NCBI GenBank assembly: GCA_022579005.1 | Contig: MU401530.1 | Location: 1 to 64,000 of the forward strand | Reading direction: 5' to 3' | Source of the DNA: Poronia punctata | Taxonomy: Eukaryota > Ascomycota > Sordariomycetes > Xylariales > Xylariaceae | Length of the DNA: 64,000 bases | Part shown: positions 1 to 12,500 of the stretch, in pieces | Layout of the letters: each line of letters opens with the position of its first letter | Numbering within the stretch: the first letter of the stretch is position 1 | The notes under the pieces: generated by a model | Told to the model about the DNA's origin: nothing | The model's input: the letters and a program-made list of their open reading frames with translations, nothing else | Database searches by the model: none | Made by a program: the position numbers and the translations under genes

Positions 1-482
1 CTATATTATTATTTAAAAATTATATATTAAACTTTAAATTATAGTTAAAATTATAAATATTAAAGCACTTAAAATAAGTTTATATATATATATATTTAAA
101 TTTAAAATTTAATTTATATATAGCTATATATATATATTTAAATTTATAAAGGTTTAATAATATTTATATAATTTTATTTTTATAGTATATATATATTTAT
201 ATATAATATTATTAAAATATTAGTATTTTATATATAGTAATAGCTAAGCTAAAAAAATAGTTAAAAGTAATAAAATAGCTTTACTTTTTTACTTTTACTT
301 TAAATTTTTTTTACTATACTTATATATATACATTTTTAACTTTTTTATTTTTACTTTACTTTTGCTATATTTTTTACTTAATTAAAAGTTTTATTATTTT
401 AAGTTATGCTTTTATTTTATAAAGTAAAATTAGTTAGTTATTTTATATTTTATACTTATATTATATATATTTAGCTAATAAA
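1..482. other. AT-rich flank left of the LTR retrotransposon
   Basis: The sequence is almost entirely A and T, with long TATATA and TTTAAA runs and very few C or G. No open frame of note is present. It looks like RIP-mutated repeat DNA continuous with the element to its right. It cannot be assigned to a repeat family by eye. The last five bases before the LTR, ATAAA at 478-482, match the five bases after the second LTR and are best read as a target-site duplication. Confidence 0.6.
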
Positions 483-727
483 TGTTGCAAATAAGTCATA
501 AAGAAGGCAAGGCTTTGAAAGGTAACTTAATTTATTGCTAAAAATCTTAAGGTAAAGAGAAAAAGAAAGAAAAGCTTTTAAGTTTTTATTAAAGGTGCAA
601 GCTTATATGTGCACTAAATAGTAGGGCTGTAGCTATTTACAAGTGCAAGCCTTATATTTACTGTTTAAAGGAGGTAATAGCTATAAGCTACTTAGTTAGC
701 TATATTGCTATTAACTAATTTATAACT
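483..727 (-). repeat. LTR (3' LTR relative to the element)
   Basis: This copy is 245 bp and aligns base for base with 6962-7206. The two differ mainly by C/T and G/A substitutions, for example TGTTGCAAATAAGTC here against TATTGTAAATAAGTT there. This LTR has kept the terminal TG; the other has TA. The outer limit is supported by the ATAAA duplication. The right limit, after TAACT, is where the two copies stop matching. Confidence 0.9.
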
Positions 728-3399
728 ACTTTTTTTAAAAAAAAATAACTTGTTTTAAAGCATAACCCGGCTTTAAACTAGTGTTTTTTAAGTTTTTAAT
801 TAATTGCTTTCTAGCTAAAAAAAGATTGCTTTAAATATTTACTAATTACTATAATAGTTAAGGCTTTTATACTATTATGCTATAGTATAGTTTTTTTATA
901 ACTAACTATATTATATTAACTATATAAAGTGCTTTTTTACTATGCGTTTTGTTTTTGTATCTTTTAGGTTGCACTTGTTATAGCTTTATTATTGTTTTTA
1001 TAAGGTTTATTAAATTTTTTTTTTTTACTACTTTTAACTATTTAGCAAGCTGTATTAAAAGCTTTATAGCTTTAAAGTGCTATTTATAAAAGTTTTTTAA
1101 TAATTTTGCGCTATTTTTAAAGTTTTTAGCAAAGTACTATTTTTTATTAATATTTTATTTTTTTTAGTTAACTTTATACTATAGTTTATTATAGTATAGT
1201 TTTAATATACAAATTTTTTTAACTATAAACTTTTTTTTTTTGCTTATAGGTTTAATTGTTTTTTTATTTAAATTTATAGCTTTTTATTTTAGTAATAGGT
1301 TATTAAAGTATTTATAAAGCTAGTTTATATAGTACTTATTAGTTATACGCTATAAGCGCAGCATTTTAAAAGTATAAGTGTTTTTGTTTTAATATAGTAT
1401 TTAAAATTTTTGCTAAGTTATAAAGTAATTAAGCTTATTAAAAAATTAGTTAGTTTGCTATAATTAACGTTTTTTTAAAATAAATACGTAGTTTTTAACG
1501 TTAAAGTTAGGCTTTTTATAACTTTTATTAGCTTAATTTATTATTTGCTTTTAAGCTTATTATAAATACGCTTTTATTATATAAATATAGTTTTTAATTT
1601 TTTAAGCTTTGCTTTAGGCTTTTTTTTATAGTTAGGCTTTTTTTTAAAGTAGGTTTTTTAATTTTTTTTTTAAGGTTTTATTTTCTTAATTAAAGTAAAA
1701 TAGTATTAAAAACTTTATTTTTACTTTATAAGGTAATAAACCTATAGACTTATATAAAATTACAACTTGCGTATAGTTTATTGCTAAGATTTTTTTTAAT
1801 TAGTTATTTTAGTAGTAGCTAACGTAAAGGCGTAGCTATTAGTTTAAATATTTGTTTATAATTTTTGCTTGCTTTATAGTTTTATAGTAGCTAGCTAAAG
1901 CTAGCGTTTATATAATTTTTAAAATTTTAGCTAGTTTGTTAATAAAAGTAAATATAAATTAAAGTTTATAGTTTAAAGTAATAGTTATAAGTAAGCTAAA
2001 AACTTAAAATAGTTTTTTATAGTATATTTAAGCTGCTTATTATATAGTAACCTTTATAGTATAAAATATAGTTTAAGCTTTTTTGTTTAACTTGTTTATT
2101 ATAACTATTATGTTATTAAACTTATACTTATTTTTTAGCATTTGTTTAAAATTAATTACTAAGTATTGCTATATACGCTTAAGTACTAAGAGTAGTATTA
2201 GTTTTTTTAATATTTTATTTTTTAAAACTTTTGCTAGTTTATATTATAAGCAATTAGCTATGTATTTATTATAATTATTTTTTAGCTTAAGCTACTAGTA
2301 TTGTTTTGCTACTAGTTATTTTGTTTTTTTTTTTTTAAGTATATTATTAGCATTTGTTTATAAGCTTTTTTAATTAGCTTTATACGCATATAAAGCAAAT
2401 CTAGCACTACTAGTTATTTTTTATATATTATTAGCCTGTTTTATATAGCTTATAGGTTATCGGTACCTTTAGCTTAAGCTTATATTTTTTGCTAGTATAT
2501 TTATATTTTTAAATTGTTTTAGTTTTTTTATAATATTTTATTAATAAGTTAAAAACTTATAAAATCTTTTACTTCTTTTTAAGGTTTAAATATAAATATT
2601 TTAGTAAGTATTTTGTTTATTTACCTAGCTATAAATTTTATTGTTATTAGTTTAAAAAATATAATATGCTATTATAACTTTTTTTTAGCTTTTTAAATAG
2701 TAACGTTTTTTTGCTTTTTTAATAAAGCATTAGCTATAATGTTTTTTTTTTCTAGTTTATATATAATTATAAAGTTATATTTAGCTAATAATGTAAACTA
2801 TTTAGCTTGCTATAAATTAAAATATTGTTTTGTGCTAAAGTATTTTAGTACTTTATAGTTTATAATAACTAAAAATAGCTTTTTTTATTAGTGTTTAATT
2901 AACTTTGCGCGCTATTTTTTTAACGCTAGGACTACTGCTAACATTTTCTTATTATATATTTTATAATTTAATTTTACTTTTTTTATTGTTTTTAAGTAAA
3001 ACATAATAAAGTACTACTTATTATCTAAATATAGTTATAATAGCACTCTAGCTGCTACTTTATTTAACGCGTTTGTTTTAACTTTTATAAGTAATTTATA
3101 GTTATAATAACAAAAGAAAAAGGCAAATGTTAGCGTTTTTTTTAGTTTTTAAAATGCTTTTTTATAGCGTTTATTTTATATAAAAGCAGCGTTATAATAA
3201 GTAAGTGCTGTTAATAGCTTTGCTTTTTAGCTATATTTTTAAACAAATTTTTAATAAAAGTTATAAAATCTTAAAAAGAACTATATGCTTTTAATAGTTA
3301 TAAAAGTAGCCTAATTTTAAACTACTTTAATTTTAGTAAAGTTAATACTAATACTATTAAAACTTATTATATACTTTAAAAACTTAGTTTAAATAATAT

Positions 3400-4100
3400 A
3401 AAATTCCGATTTTTTTAAGTTAGCTTATAGTTTTGCGTTTTTTAGTTTTTATAGTACTTTTTTTATATGTTTTTAGTATTTTTTTAACGTATTAAAGTAT
3501 ATAAAAATATTATTAATATATACGTAGCAAAAGTAATTTAAGTAGTTAAATAGCATATTATTAATATACTTTTAAAATATAAATAAGCTATTAGTTAGGC
3601 TAAATAGTAATACTTTATATTTATAAGCTTTATATTTAGTATAAAATGTTGTTAGGTTTTTTATTTCTGCTGCTATTTATATTTAATAAAATACTTATTA
3701 TATGTTTATTTTTATAAAAATTTTTGCTTTAAAGATTTATAAAAAAGTTTTTTTAATTAAAAGCAAAAGGTATTAGTTCTTTTTTATTAAGTTATTTAAC
3801 TTTTTATAGTTTATATAAAACTGCAGTTTTTTATAGGGTTTTTAAATAAATAGAACTAGTAACGCTTATAGTATGTTGCTTAGTTTTATAAATCCTTTTT
3901 ATAAGTAGTTAACAAAGTATTTTTGTATAGCTTTTAGCTTATTAAAAAATATTTTATATAGTAAGCTATATTTTAAGTTATTAGGTAACTTTTTATTAAA
4001 AAATTTTATAAGGTAATTTATATTAAGTTGCTATAAAAAAAGCTTGTTTAAATTAACTTTACTAAAAGTGTAAAAAAAGTTATAGTATTTTAGCAATATA
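3400..4100 (-). pseudogene. reverse transcriptase domain relic of the Gypsy element
   Basis: Read on the minus strand, this stretch gives recognisable Ty3/Gypsy reverse-transcriptase blocks in order. These are the F-x-LTN block, a YINN...NYLNYFC block, the YVYINN catalytic box at 3497-3526, and the conserved helix after it ending in LKKSEFY. Stops interrupt every block and fall where Gln codons are expected (CAA to TAA). The catalytic Asp pair reads Asn-Asn (GAT to AAT). The family assignment rests on the order and spacing of these blocks. The outer limits are approximate. Confidence 0.8.
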
Positions 4101-6961
4101 ACTTTTAATGCTTATTATTTTAACTTTTTGCTTTTTTTGTTAGGAAATTTCTTTACTTTTTATTTTTTAATAATAAAGTCTACTTTTTTTATGCTTATTA
4201 TTTTTACTTAGTTTTTTAAGCAGTTAACATATACTATATATTAAAATAATAAGACTATAAGTAAGCACAACTTAGTATTTAGTTTTTTTTTATACTAAAC
4301 TATACTATTTTTTTATATTTAATATAGTTTTTAGGCATTTAATAATTATTTACTAAGTATTTTTTATATTTGCTTTTTATTATTGTCTTTTTTATTTAAG
4401 CTATTTTATTATATAGTTTTTTTTATTTTTTTTATGTTTACTTTAGCAAGGTTTTTTTTTAGGTTGTTTTATAGTTTAGTTAGTTTTTTTATAAGTACTA
4501 GCTAGTATAAGTTATTATTGTTTAGCTAGTATATAATACTTTATAAGAGGTTTTTAAAAAATAAAAAATAGTAGTTTTAATAGTTTAGCAAGATTTTATA
4601 TTAACTAAACTATAATTTTCTTAGTATTATAGCATATTATATTTATAAAACAATTAGTAAAACGTTTTTAAAAGTTTGCTTATTAATATAAAACGTAGTT
4701 AGTAAAATTTTGTAAATATTTTAATTACTTTTGCTATTAAACTTTATTATTATTTAATAGTTAAAGTTTATTAGTATTATAAAGTTTAAGTTTATTTTAA
4801 CTTATTTAGTAAGCTTAGTATTTATAGCTGTATATATATTAGCTTTTATATTACTAAGCACATTATTTATAAGCAAAGAAAATTTATTATTTAATAAAGT
4901 ATAGCTAAATATAAAAGGTTTTTTTTTTATATATTTGTTTATAATATTAAGTTTTTTATATATTTTAATATATATTAAAAGTAATACTTTTTTTAAGTAA
5001 AAGTTTATTTGCTTTAAGGTTATTTTTTTAACGCTTGTTTAGTATTTTTTTTAATTTGTATTTATTTTTTAAAGTTATATTTATGTGCTATAAGTATTGC
5101 GTAGATTTATGCTTGCTAGTTTAAGTTATTTTTTTTTAATAAATAATTACAAAAAGTATAGCTTTGTTTTTTGTAATTAAAATAACAACTTTTAATAATA
5201 AGTGTTTTTATTTTTTTAGCAAAAAGCTTAGGTTGTAATTTAATTACGTTGTAGTTGTTTTTTTTAGCTTTATTGCGCAGGCTTTTTTTATTGCCTTAAG
5301 GTAAAGCAAGTTAGGTGTTGTTTGTTATTAGCTATGCTAGCTTAGTTATATTGTTATTAGTATAAGTATTGTTATTAGTTAGCTTTTAAATTATTTTGCG
5401 CTTGTTTTTTTATTAAAAGGTGTATACTACTTAGGTATAATATTAAATAAAAAAGTTAAAGTTTATAGTTATATTAAAGTACTATAACGTAGTTTTTTAT
5501 TATAGTTAAAAGGTTAGCTTATTATAAAATTCTTTTTTTTATTTTGTATATAAAATATGCTATTTGCTTATAAAGTAAACAAAGCTGTTTTTAAAAGTTT
5601 AATAATTAGCTAGACTTTTTATTTTTAATTTTTAATACTTAACTTTAACTTGCTGCTTTTTGTTAACGTTTTTATATTTACTTTTTAAGTAGTTTAATAG
5701 CTTAGTAAAAGTATTAATTACGTTTAAATAGTTGTTTTATAAATAAGGTTGCAAGTTTTTAGCTACAGTACCTTTTAAATAAGATTTAATATTAGCTATT
5801 TTAGCTTTATTGTTTATAAACTAGTTTTTATTAGCTTTAAGGCAATTTTTTATATATTATAGCTATACTTTAAAAGTAATTTTATTTTTTTTTTTATTAT
5901 TATAAAATGTTAATACTTTAACTTTTACAAATTTACAAAGTATAGTAAAGGTTAAAAAAGTATTGTTATAAAATATAAAATAGTTATATACTAAAAAGTT
6001 TACTACTTATTAGTTTATATTAGCAACTTAGGTTTTAAAGTAATTAATTTTATTATATACGTTAATTAGCTTTTAAGTAATGCGCTTTATAGTTTTGTTA
6101 GTATTGCTTATATATATTATTACTATAGCTTGTTTATAAGCTTATTAAAAAAGCTTTACTTTTTTTTTAAGCGTAGCAACTTTATATAAGCTTAACTTAG
6201 TTAAGTAATAAGCTTAATAAACTAGGTTAAATATTATGTTTTTGCTTATAGTAAGCAAGACATATAAGTTATTTGCTTATATTTAATAAGCTAACAATAT
6301 TAAAGTACGTATTTTAAATTTTTAAAACGCTATTTTTAAGTAGGTTTTTATAAAGTTTTTAAATGCACTTAAGTTTATAGTGCTATTAAAGTTAAGTATA
6401 GTATTTTTTTTATTTTTAGTTAAGGCAACAAAAGGAAAGCCTAGCTTATTACTTTTTTTAATATATAGTTTAGCAAAAGCTTTAACTAACTTTTAAGTTT
6501 TTTGTTAGTATTACGCTGTACTAGTTATATATTAGGACTTTTTAAAGGTTTTTAAAGCAATTTAGTTATTAAAAATATAAGCTTAGTTAGCTAGTATATT
6601 AAGTATTTTTTTGTTAGGCTTATAACTTATAGTTTTTGTGTTTGCATTTTAAAATAAACGTAAAATAATAATAAATTGTTAGCAGGCTTTTATTTAGAAG
6701 ATCTTATTTACTTTTAAAATAGTTTTTATAAAGTTGCTATTTATATATAGTATTTTAGCTAAAGCTTGTTGCTTTATAGCTACGCGTATTTTAGCGCGTT
6801 TTTTATTTTTTTAAGCTATAATCTTAGTGTAAAACTAGGGTAGCTAGGTATCGGGTTTTTAGCAGCTTTACTAGTGCTGTTAAGTTAAATTAGATTTATA
6901 AGCTAGGACTATTTATATAAGTAGTTTTTAGGCTATATATTTAATTTATAAACTTTAAAAT

Positions 6962-7206
6962 TATTGTAAATAAGTTATAAAGAAGGCAAGGCTTTAAAAG
7001 GTAACTTAATTTATTGCTAAAAATCTTAAAGTAAAAAGAAAAAAAAAAAAAAGCCTTTAAGTTCTTGTTAAGAGTGCAAGCCTATGTGTGCACTAAATAG
7101 TAGGGCTGCAGCTATTTGTAGGTGCAAGCCTTATATTTACTGTTTAAAAGAAGTAATGGCTATAAGCCACCTAGTTAGCTATATTGCTATTAACTAATCT
7201 GTAACT
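6962..7206 (-). repeat. LTR (5' LTR relative to the element)
   Basis: This is the second 245-bp copy. It keeps a few more C and G bases than the first copy in its right half, for example GCAGCTATTTGTAGGTGC. It is followed directly by ATAAA (7207-7211), matching the bases before the first LTR. The promoter of the original element would lie here, reading leftward. Confidence 0.88.
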
Positions 7207-7211
7207 ATAAA

Positions 7212-9289
7212 TACTTTATAATACTTTATTACTTATAATTTTATTATTAAACTTATTTAAGCTACTAGCTTTTTGCTATAAAAAGTATGTTTTTTTACTT
7301 TATATACTAATTTATACTAATTTTTTTAAATAATATTAAAGTATAATATAAAAAAATCTTTACTATTGCTTTTATTAAAGCAGCGTAAAAAAAAAACTAA
7401 ACTATTTATTAATTTATATATAAAAAAAGCTTATAAGCATACTATAGCTTTAATACTTATATAAAAAAAATATAAAAACGCTAAACAACGCTTATATTAA
7501 TAAATTAAGCATAAAAAAAATATATAAAAGCAAAAAAATGCTATAGCTAGCACTATTAATAAAGCTACTGCTTTTATAGTAATTTATAAAAAGATTAAAG
7601 CTATATAGTAAGTTATATACTTTATTTATATACTAATTTATACTAATTTATTAACTACTTTTAAAATAAACACTTAAAGCAAATTGCTTAAAAAAATAAT
7701 ATTTTTTATAAGCTTACTACTTTTAAAACTAGTTTAAACTTTTAATTAACTAATATTTAAAATAGTAATATTATTATTAAGTTTTTAATAAAAAAAAGTA
7801 TAAAGTTTATTATTAACTTAAAAAATATTATTAAAAAGTTTAATATATTAAAAAATAAAAGCGTTTTATATAATATTTTTAATAACTAATAAAATAATAA
7901 ATAATTTAAACTAATAAAGCAAATTATTAAGTATATATAAAACTAAGCAACTTGTTTAGCTTAAAATATTATTAAATATAAAAAAGTATATACTTTAAAT
8001 AGTACTACTTATCAAAAGCTTAAATATAATATTAAAAAAAAAGTTAAAAAAGTAATACTAATTAATAATTAACTTATATTAAAAACTTTGCTAATTTACT
8101 ATTATATAGCAACTTTTTATTATTTTCTTTTATTTAAACGCTTAAAAAGCTAACTATATAAAATAACGTCTTATTATTAATAATATATTTAATAAAGCAG
8201 TTTAATATATTTACTATTTATTATAAAATAAGAAATTTTTATAAACTTATTTTTAAACTATACTTATAAAGTATATTTAGCATATAAATATTTGCTTATT
8301 AAATTTAATATATATTAATTATATATAAAACCTTTAATATAAAAGCTATATAGTATAAAAAAACTACTATATTAAAGCTTTAAAAACTTTTTACTATAAA
8401 ATTTAATTTTAGCGTTACTAATTAATAATTATTTTTTTTTTAGTTTAAAAAGCAGTAAAAAATAAAAACTTTATTTTTTAAGCAATTATATATTGCTTAA
8501 ATAAAAAAAGCTTGCTAATATATATACTATTTACTTTAACTAAGCATAATATATTTTACTAAATAGTTAGCTATATTTTATTTAAAGTTAATAATTAAAA
8601 AAAGCTTTTTTTAAAAGCAAGCTAAGTAATTATTTAAATTTATAAACAAAAACTATATATACTTTTATATTTTAATATACTAATTATATACTAATTATTA
8701 TAAAGTTTATAAACTATATACTTTATTTTTAATAAAAGCTAAAAAGCTAAATATTAGCTTTTTATAGTTATTAAGTACTTAGTTTAATAAAGTATTTAAT
8801 ATACTTATTATAAAAAGTATGCTTTTAAAGGTTTTTAATTAGGGCTACTTTATAAAAAACTAAAACTAAGACTTAAAAAACTACTTATTGCTTAGTTAAA
8901 ATAACTTTTAATATAAGCAAAATAAAATAATATATAAAAATGCTATAAAACTTAAGCAAAACGTTATTATAGTATTAATATGTTTATTTAATTAAAAAAA
9001 TAAAGTACTTACTTAAATATAAAAAAATTACGTTTAAAATTTTTAATTAAGCTTTTGCTTTTTAGCTACTAATATATTACTTAATATTAAATTAATTATA
9101 ATATTTACTATAATTAAAATATATAATATAATAAAGTTTTTAAATAAAAATATATATATATAGTAAAAAATTATTTATATATAATTTAAAAAAAGTAAGT
9201 TTAAAACTATATATTAATTAAAAATAAATATATAATATACTAATTATATACTAATAATATAATTAATAATATTAAATCTTTATTTATTT
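7212..9289. other. AT-rich RIP-like DNA, unclassified
   Basis: This is two kilobases of A/T-dominated sequence with stops in all frames and no repeat partner within the window. Plus-strand readings are Lys/Asn/Ile-rich and faintly recall the tail of a pogo/Fot1-type transposase around 8820-9050. The resemblance is too weak to call. It is most likely a second mutated repeat that lies outside the LTR element, because the target-site duplication ends at 7211. Confidence 0.5.
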
Positions 9290-9520
9290 TTTTACTTATA
9301 AGCTTTTTAATATTTAATTATTATTACTTATTTACTTATAAACCTTTTAATATTTAGTTATAAATATTTATTTATTTATAAGTTTATTAGCATTTGCTTA
9401 TAAATACTTATTTAGCTTTAGCATTTTATTATAAGTACCTATTTACTTATAAGTCTCTTAGCATTTAGTCGTAAGTACCTATTTACCTATAAGTCCCTTA
9501 GCATTTAGCCGTAAGTACTT
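9290..9520. repeat. 40-bp tandem repeat at the edge of the AT-rich block
   Basis: Six head-to-tail units start near 9290, 9330, 9370, 9410, 9441 and 9481. All are 40 bp except the fourth, which lacks about nine bases. The core in the right-hand units is CCCTTAGCATTTAG followed by CCGTAAGTA. Moving left, C becomes T and G becomes A, so the leftmost units read TTTTTAATATTTAA. Normal base composition resumes just after the last unit. Confidence 0.85.
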
Positions 9521-12500
9521 ATAAGTCCATTTACCTACTAGGTCCTCCCTTAATAGGTCGGGTCCGGCCAACCCTATGTAACTTAACCGCCTATTCCGCA
9601 ATAAGACGGAGGGAGAAGACGGGAGAGAGGGAGGAAGGGAGAGGGGAAGAGACGGGCATGTTTGGTGCGGCATCCTAAACACGTGACCCAAGGAACCCAG
9701 ACCCGGAAGCATGGTCCCTGCTCCTTTCCCAAGTGCACATGCCACATGGCCCCGGAATCACGATCAAATTCCATGCAGCCATGTTAGCAATGTACGTGTA
9801 TCTGTACACACGTTCCTCTACATATTGATTACTTCAACAGGGAGATATGCATATGCAACAAACGCTGTGCTTCTGCGACTGATCACATGATGATGTTACT
9901 CTGTCTGCTGGGATAGACCCCACATGACATTCATTCAAACTCGAGGCCCATGGGCCATCACATCTCCCATACACAGTTGTATGTGTATAGCCGCCGCAAC
10001 GGAGCTGTGGAATCTCGCATCCCATCAGTAACTTACAGATAAATTCTGCTTTCATGGGAAAAGAATCGACAAGTCGCTGGAAGAGAGGTGCGGACCTTCC
10101 CATCCGTCTTCATGCTTCTCAGGTTTCTGGTTCCTGACTTGGCTCAAATTACTTGCAACTCTGTGTGAACGGAAAAGCTTTTACTTTCAGTCAAAATCAA
10201 ATTTGTTCCTGCATGTGCTCTTTTCCGGGAAGAACTTAGACAAGACAGCTGGACCTTTTCGCTATCTGGGTATTATATTTGGCAATTAATGCGGTACTAT
10301 CTTGCTGGCATAAACTCACTATGACCGCCAAAAGGAACTGTTTTATTGCCGGGTGTTCGATCAGCAAGGTCTCTCATCCTCAAGTACATACTAACTCGTC
10401 CTCACAGTGTTACCGAAAACTTAGATTGGAGGTATTGCCCAAAGTTAGTGCTCAATGCTAGAACGAGTACTTATCCAGCTTCAGATACTTGTATGGCCCC
10501 TTTGTTAAACCATATCGTACCTAACTAAGGACGTAGGAAGAGGATAACACCTGTTGGCCTCAAGGAACCTACACAGCTTACACTCAAAAAATAATGAAAT
10601 AGGAGTCTTATGGCTAGATGCAAATGAGTGCGCCAACCCACTACCTCTCATTGCCTTATATCCTATCCTGTCCCCTCCCTATACCTACTATTACGAGCCC
10701 CTATCTATCGCTAAGCAGCCTCACACCTCTCAAGCTATAACCATTCAAACTTTTCAGAATGAACAAACAATCCCTCGAATCAGCATATCTTCCTCCTCCT
10801 CTAGCGACCCCAAACCCCTTAGCCGAAATACCGAAGGCAAAAGACAGCCGCACAAGCCTTAGGTGCATCGCCTTCCTTACCCGCTTCGAACCAAAGAAAC
10901 CACGCGTGACTTGGCTGTCGAATCACTCAGACCCTGTATACCTTGCCAAATCTCGAGGCTCGAACCGGCCTTCCACCACCCCCTTTCGTGAGACGGGACA
11001 TCCGAGATAGTCTTATTATCTCGAAACGGTATCGTTAGCAAGGTGCCTGCTATACCACTAGGTATCTGTCTCCCTCCGCGCCGAATATAACATATGCAAA
11101 CCCCAATCCAACTCAATATATGCCCCTGATGATAGATAGGTATCCCCCAGTCATCCATATGAACTGCCGATGGGATAATGCCTAGTGCCACGTGTCACAC
11201 AAACGAAGGATATATATTTTATTCTACTAAATGTGCAAAGTCTACGAGCGGCCAATTCATCGGTAACGGCTAAAAAGTGTCTAGTCGTGGTTTGGTTGTT
11301 ATTAGGCGACCTGATCTTTCGCCAAAAGCTAGGTAGGTAATGGTTAAGCTTCCACACACACATATATATATATACCTATATAAGATATGTTACTATCCAC
11401 ACACTAAAAACACTTCGTGATCTATCGCGAACCCTTTGCAATGAAGCTCCGGTGAGCGCTAACTAGCACCTTCTCCGCCTCATTGCAGCCCCTCAGTCGG
11501 ATATACCTACTACCTAGATACACTACAAGACTCAGTCTAGGACAGACAAGCCATAATTCCCCCCCGGGGGGAGCGGTCACCCCGTTTCCTGACTCCCTGA
11601 TCTCATCATCTAGGTAGGTACCTGCAAACTGTATCAATTCTATCTTTTAGGTAACGTACCTATCTCGTAGTTTTCGAATCCTATACCTAAAGTACCTACC
11701 TAGCACCCGGTTAGCGCGGTAATGGAATAAAACGTGTTGTCGATCCAACAGGCCGGGTCAAGGAGTAGGTAGATGGAACCAACCGAATCACACGACGCAT
11801 GAGACCAACGATGTGTGAAGGGGACAAATCGTCGCCCTTGAGGTAAATTTCCAGTTGGCAGGTCAATTTGCTACCTACTTTACCTACCTACTCATCTTCT
11901 ATACAGATGTCACATACCTAGGTACGTTAGCGGCGACTTTCGCCAGCACATCAAATACCTATTCAGTCTAGGGGATCGATGGTGAGGAGGTGTATGTTAT
12001 TAATAATATATACCAAGACGATAGATAATTGAAGCATTTCTGTTTCTGGCAGCACCTAGGTACTTCCTGTTTACCTGGTAGTATTTACGAAACCATCAAC
12101 CTACCATAGGTAGGCAAGTTTCTCGTAAGAAGAAAAGAAAAAAAAAGAGAAAAAAAACCCCCCAATCAACATATCATCATCATGTCCTTCCAGGGAAAGT
12201 ATGAAGTCCGGGTATATACCGGAGCGGGTAGGTAGGTAAGGTAGGTAATTGTCCCAAATTCTTCAAACGATCCGAGCCTTCTATACCGGATTTCTAACTT
12301 TTAAAAGTGGACGTCTGAAAATAAATAAAAACCTATTGTTCTTGAGGGACTAGATGTAGATAGATGGTACGAGTAGTAGTCCGCAACTTACCTACTAAAA
12401 CGTATTTCCCCACAGACCCGTCACCCGGATTATTTTTATCTTCACTCCCAGTGTGTTTGTTCTCGGTCCCAACTAATACCGGCCGGGCTCTTAGGTACTT

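Larger units (their letters stand above)
483..7206 (-). mobile_element. RIP-degraded Ty3/Gypsy LTR retrotransposon
   Basis: Two 245-bp direct repeats (483-727 and 6962-7206) flank 6.2 kb of AT-rich sequence, and ATAAA occurs on both outer sides (478-482 and 7207-7211). On the minus strand at 3497-3526 the translation is YVYINNIFIY, which matches the Gypsy reverse-transcriptase box VYLDDILIYS with both catalytic Asp codons turned to Asn. Just before it are KYKVLLFSLTNS (compare EYKVLPFGLTNG) and, after it, a KHIKKVL...KLKNAKL stretch. These are interspersed with TAA codons where CAA is expected. All changes are C-to-T or G-to-A, the pattern of RIP. The order therefore runs right to left, so LTR 6962-7206 is the 5' LTR, and RNase H and integrase relics should lie below 3400. 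No intact frame remains, so the element is dead. Confidence 0.9.

Noticed and set aside
2083..2274. 63-codon Leu/Phe/Ile-rich plus frame in the AT block, resembling a membrane peptide
   Set aside because: It lies antisense in the downstream (pol) part of the RIP-mutated element; the hydrophobic content simply reflects A/T-rich codons.
1..9520. Mitochondrial or plasmid origin for the AT-rich block
   Set aside because: LTRs, target-site duplication and a RIP-mutated Gypsy reverse transcriptase show a nuclear repeat; no mitochondrial gene or rRNA was seen.
10940..11090. tRNA-like B-box (GGTTCGAGCC on the minus strand) with a possible A-box, suggesting a tRNA or SINE
   Set aside because: The T-stem does not pair and no cloverleaf can be drawn; no second copy with the same body was seen.
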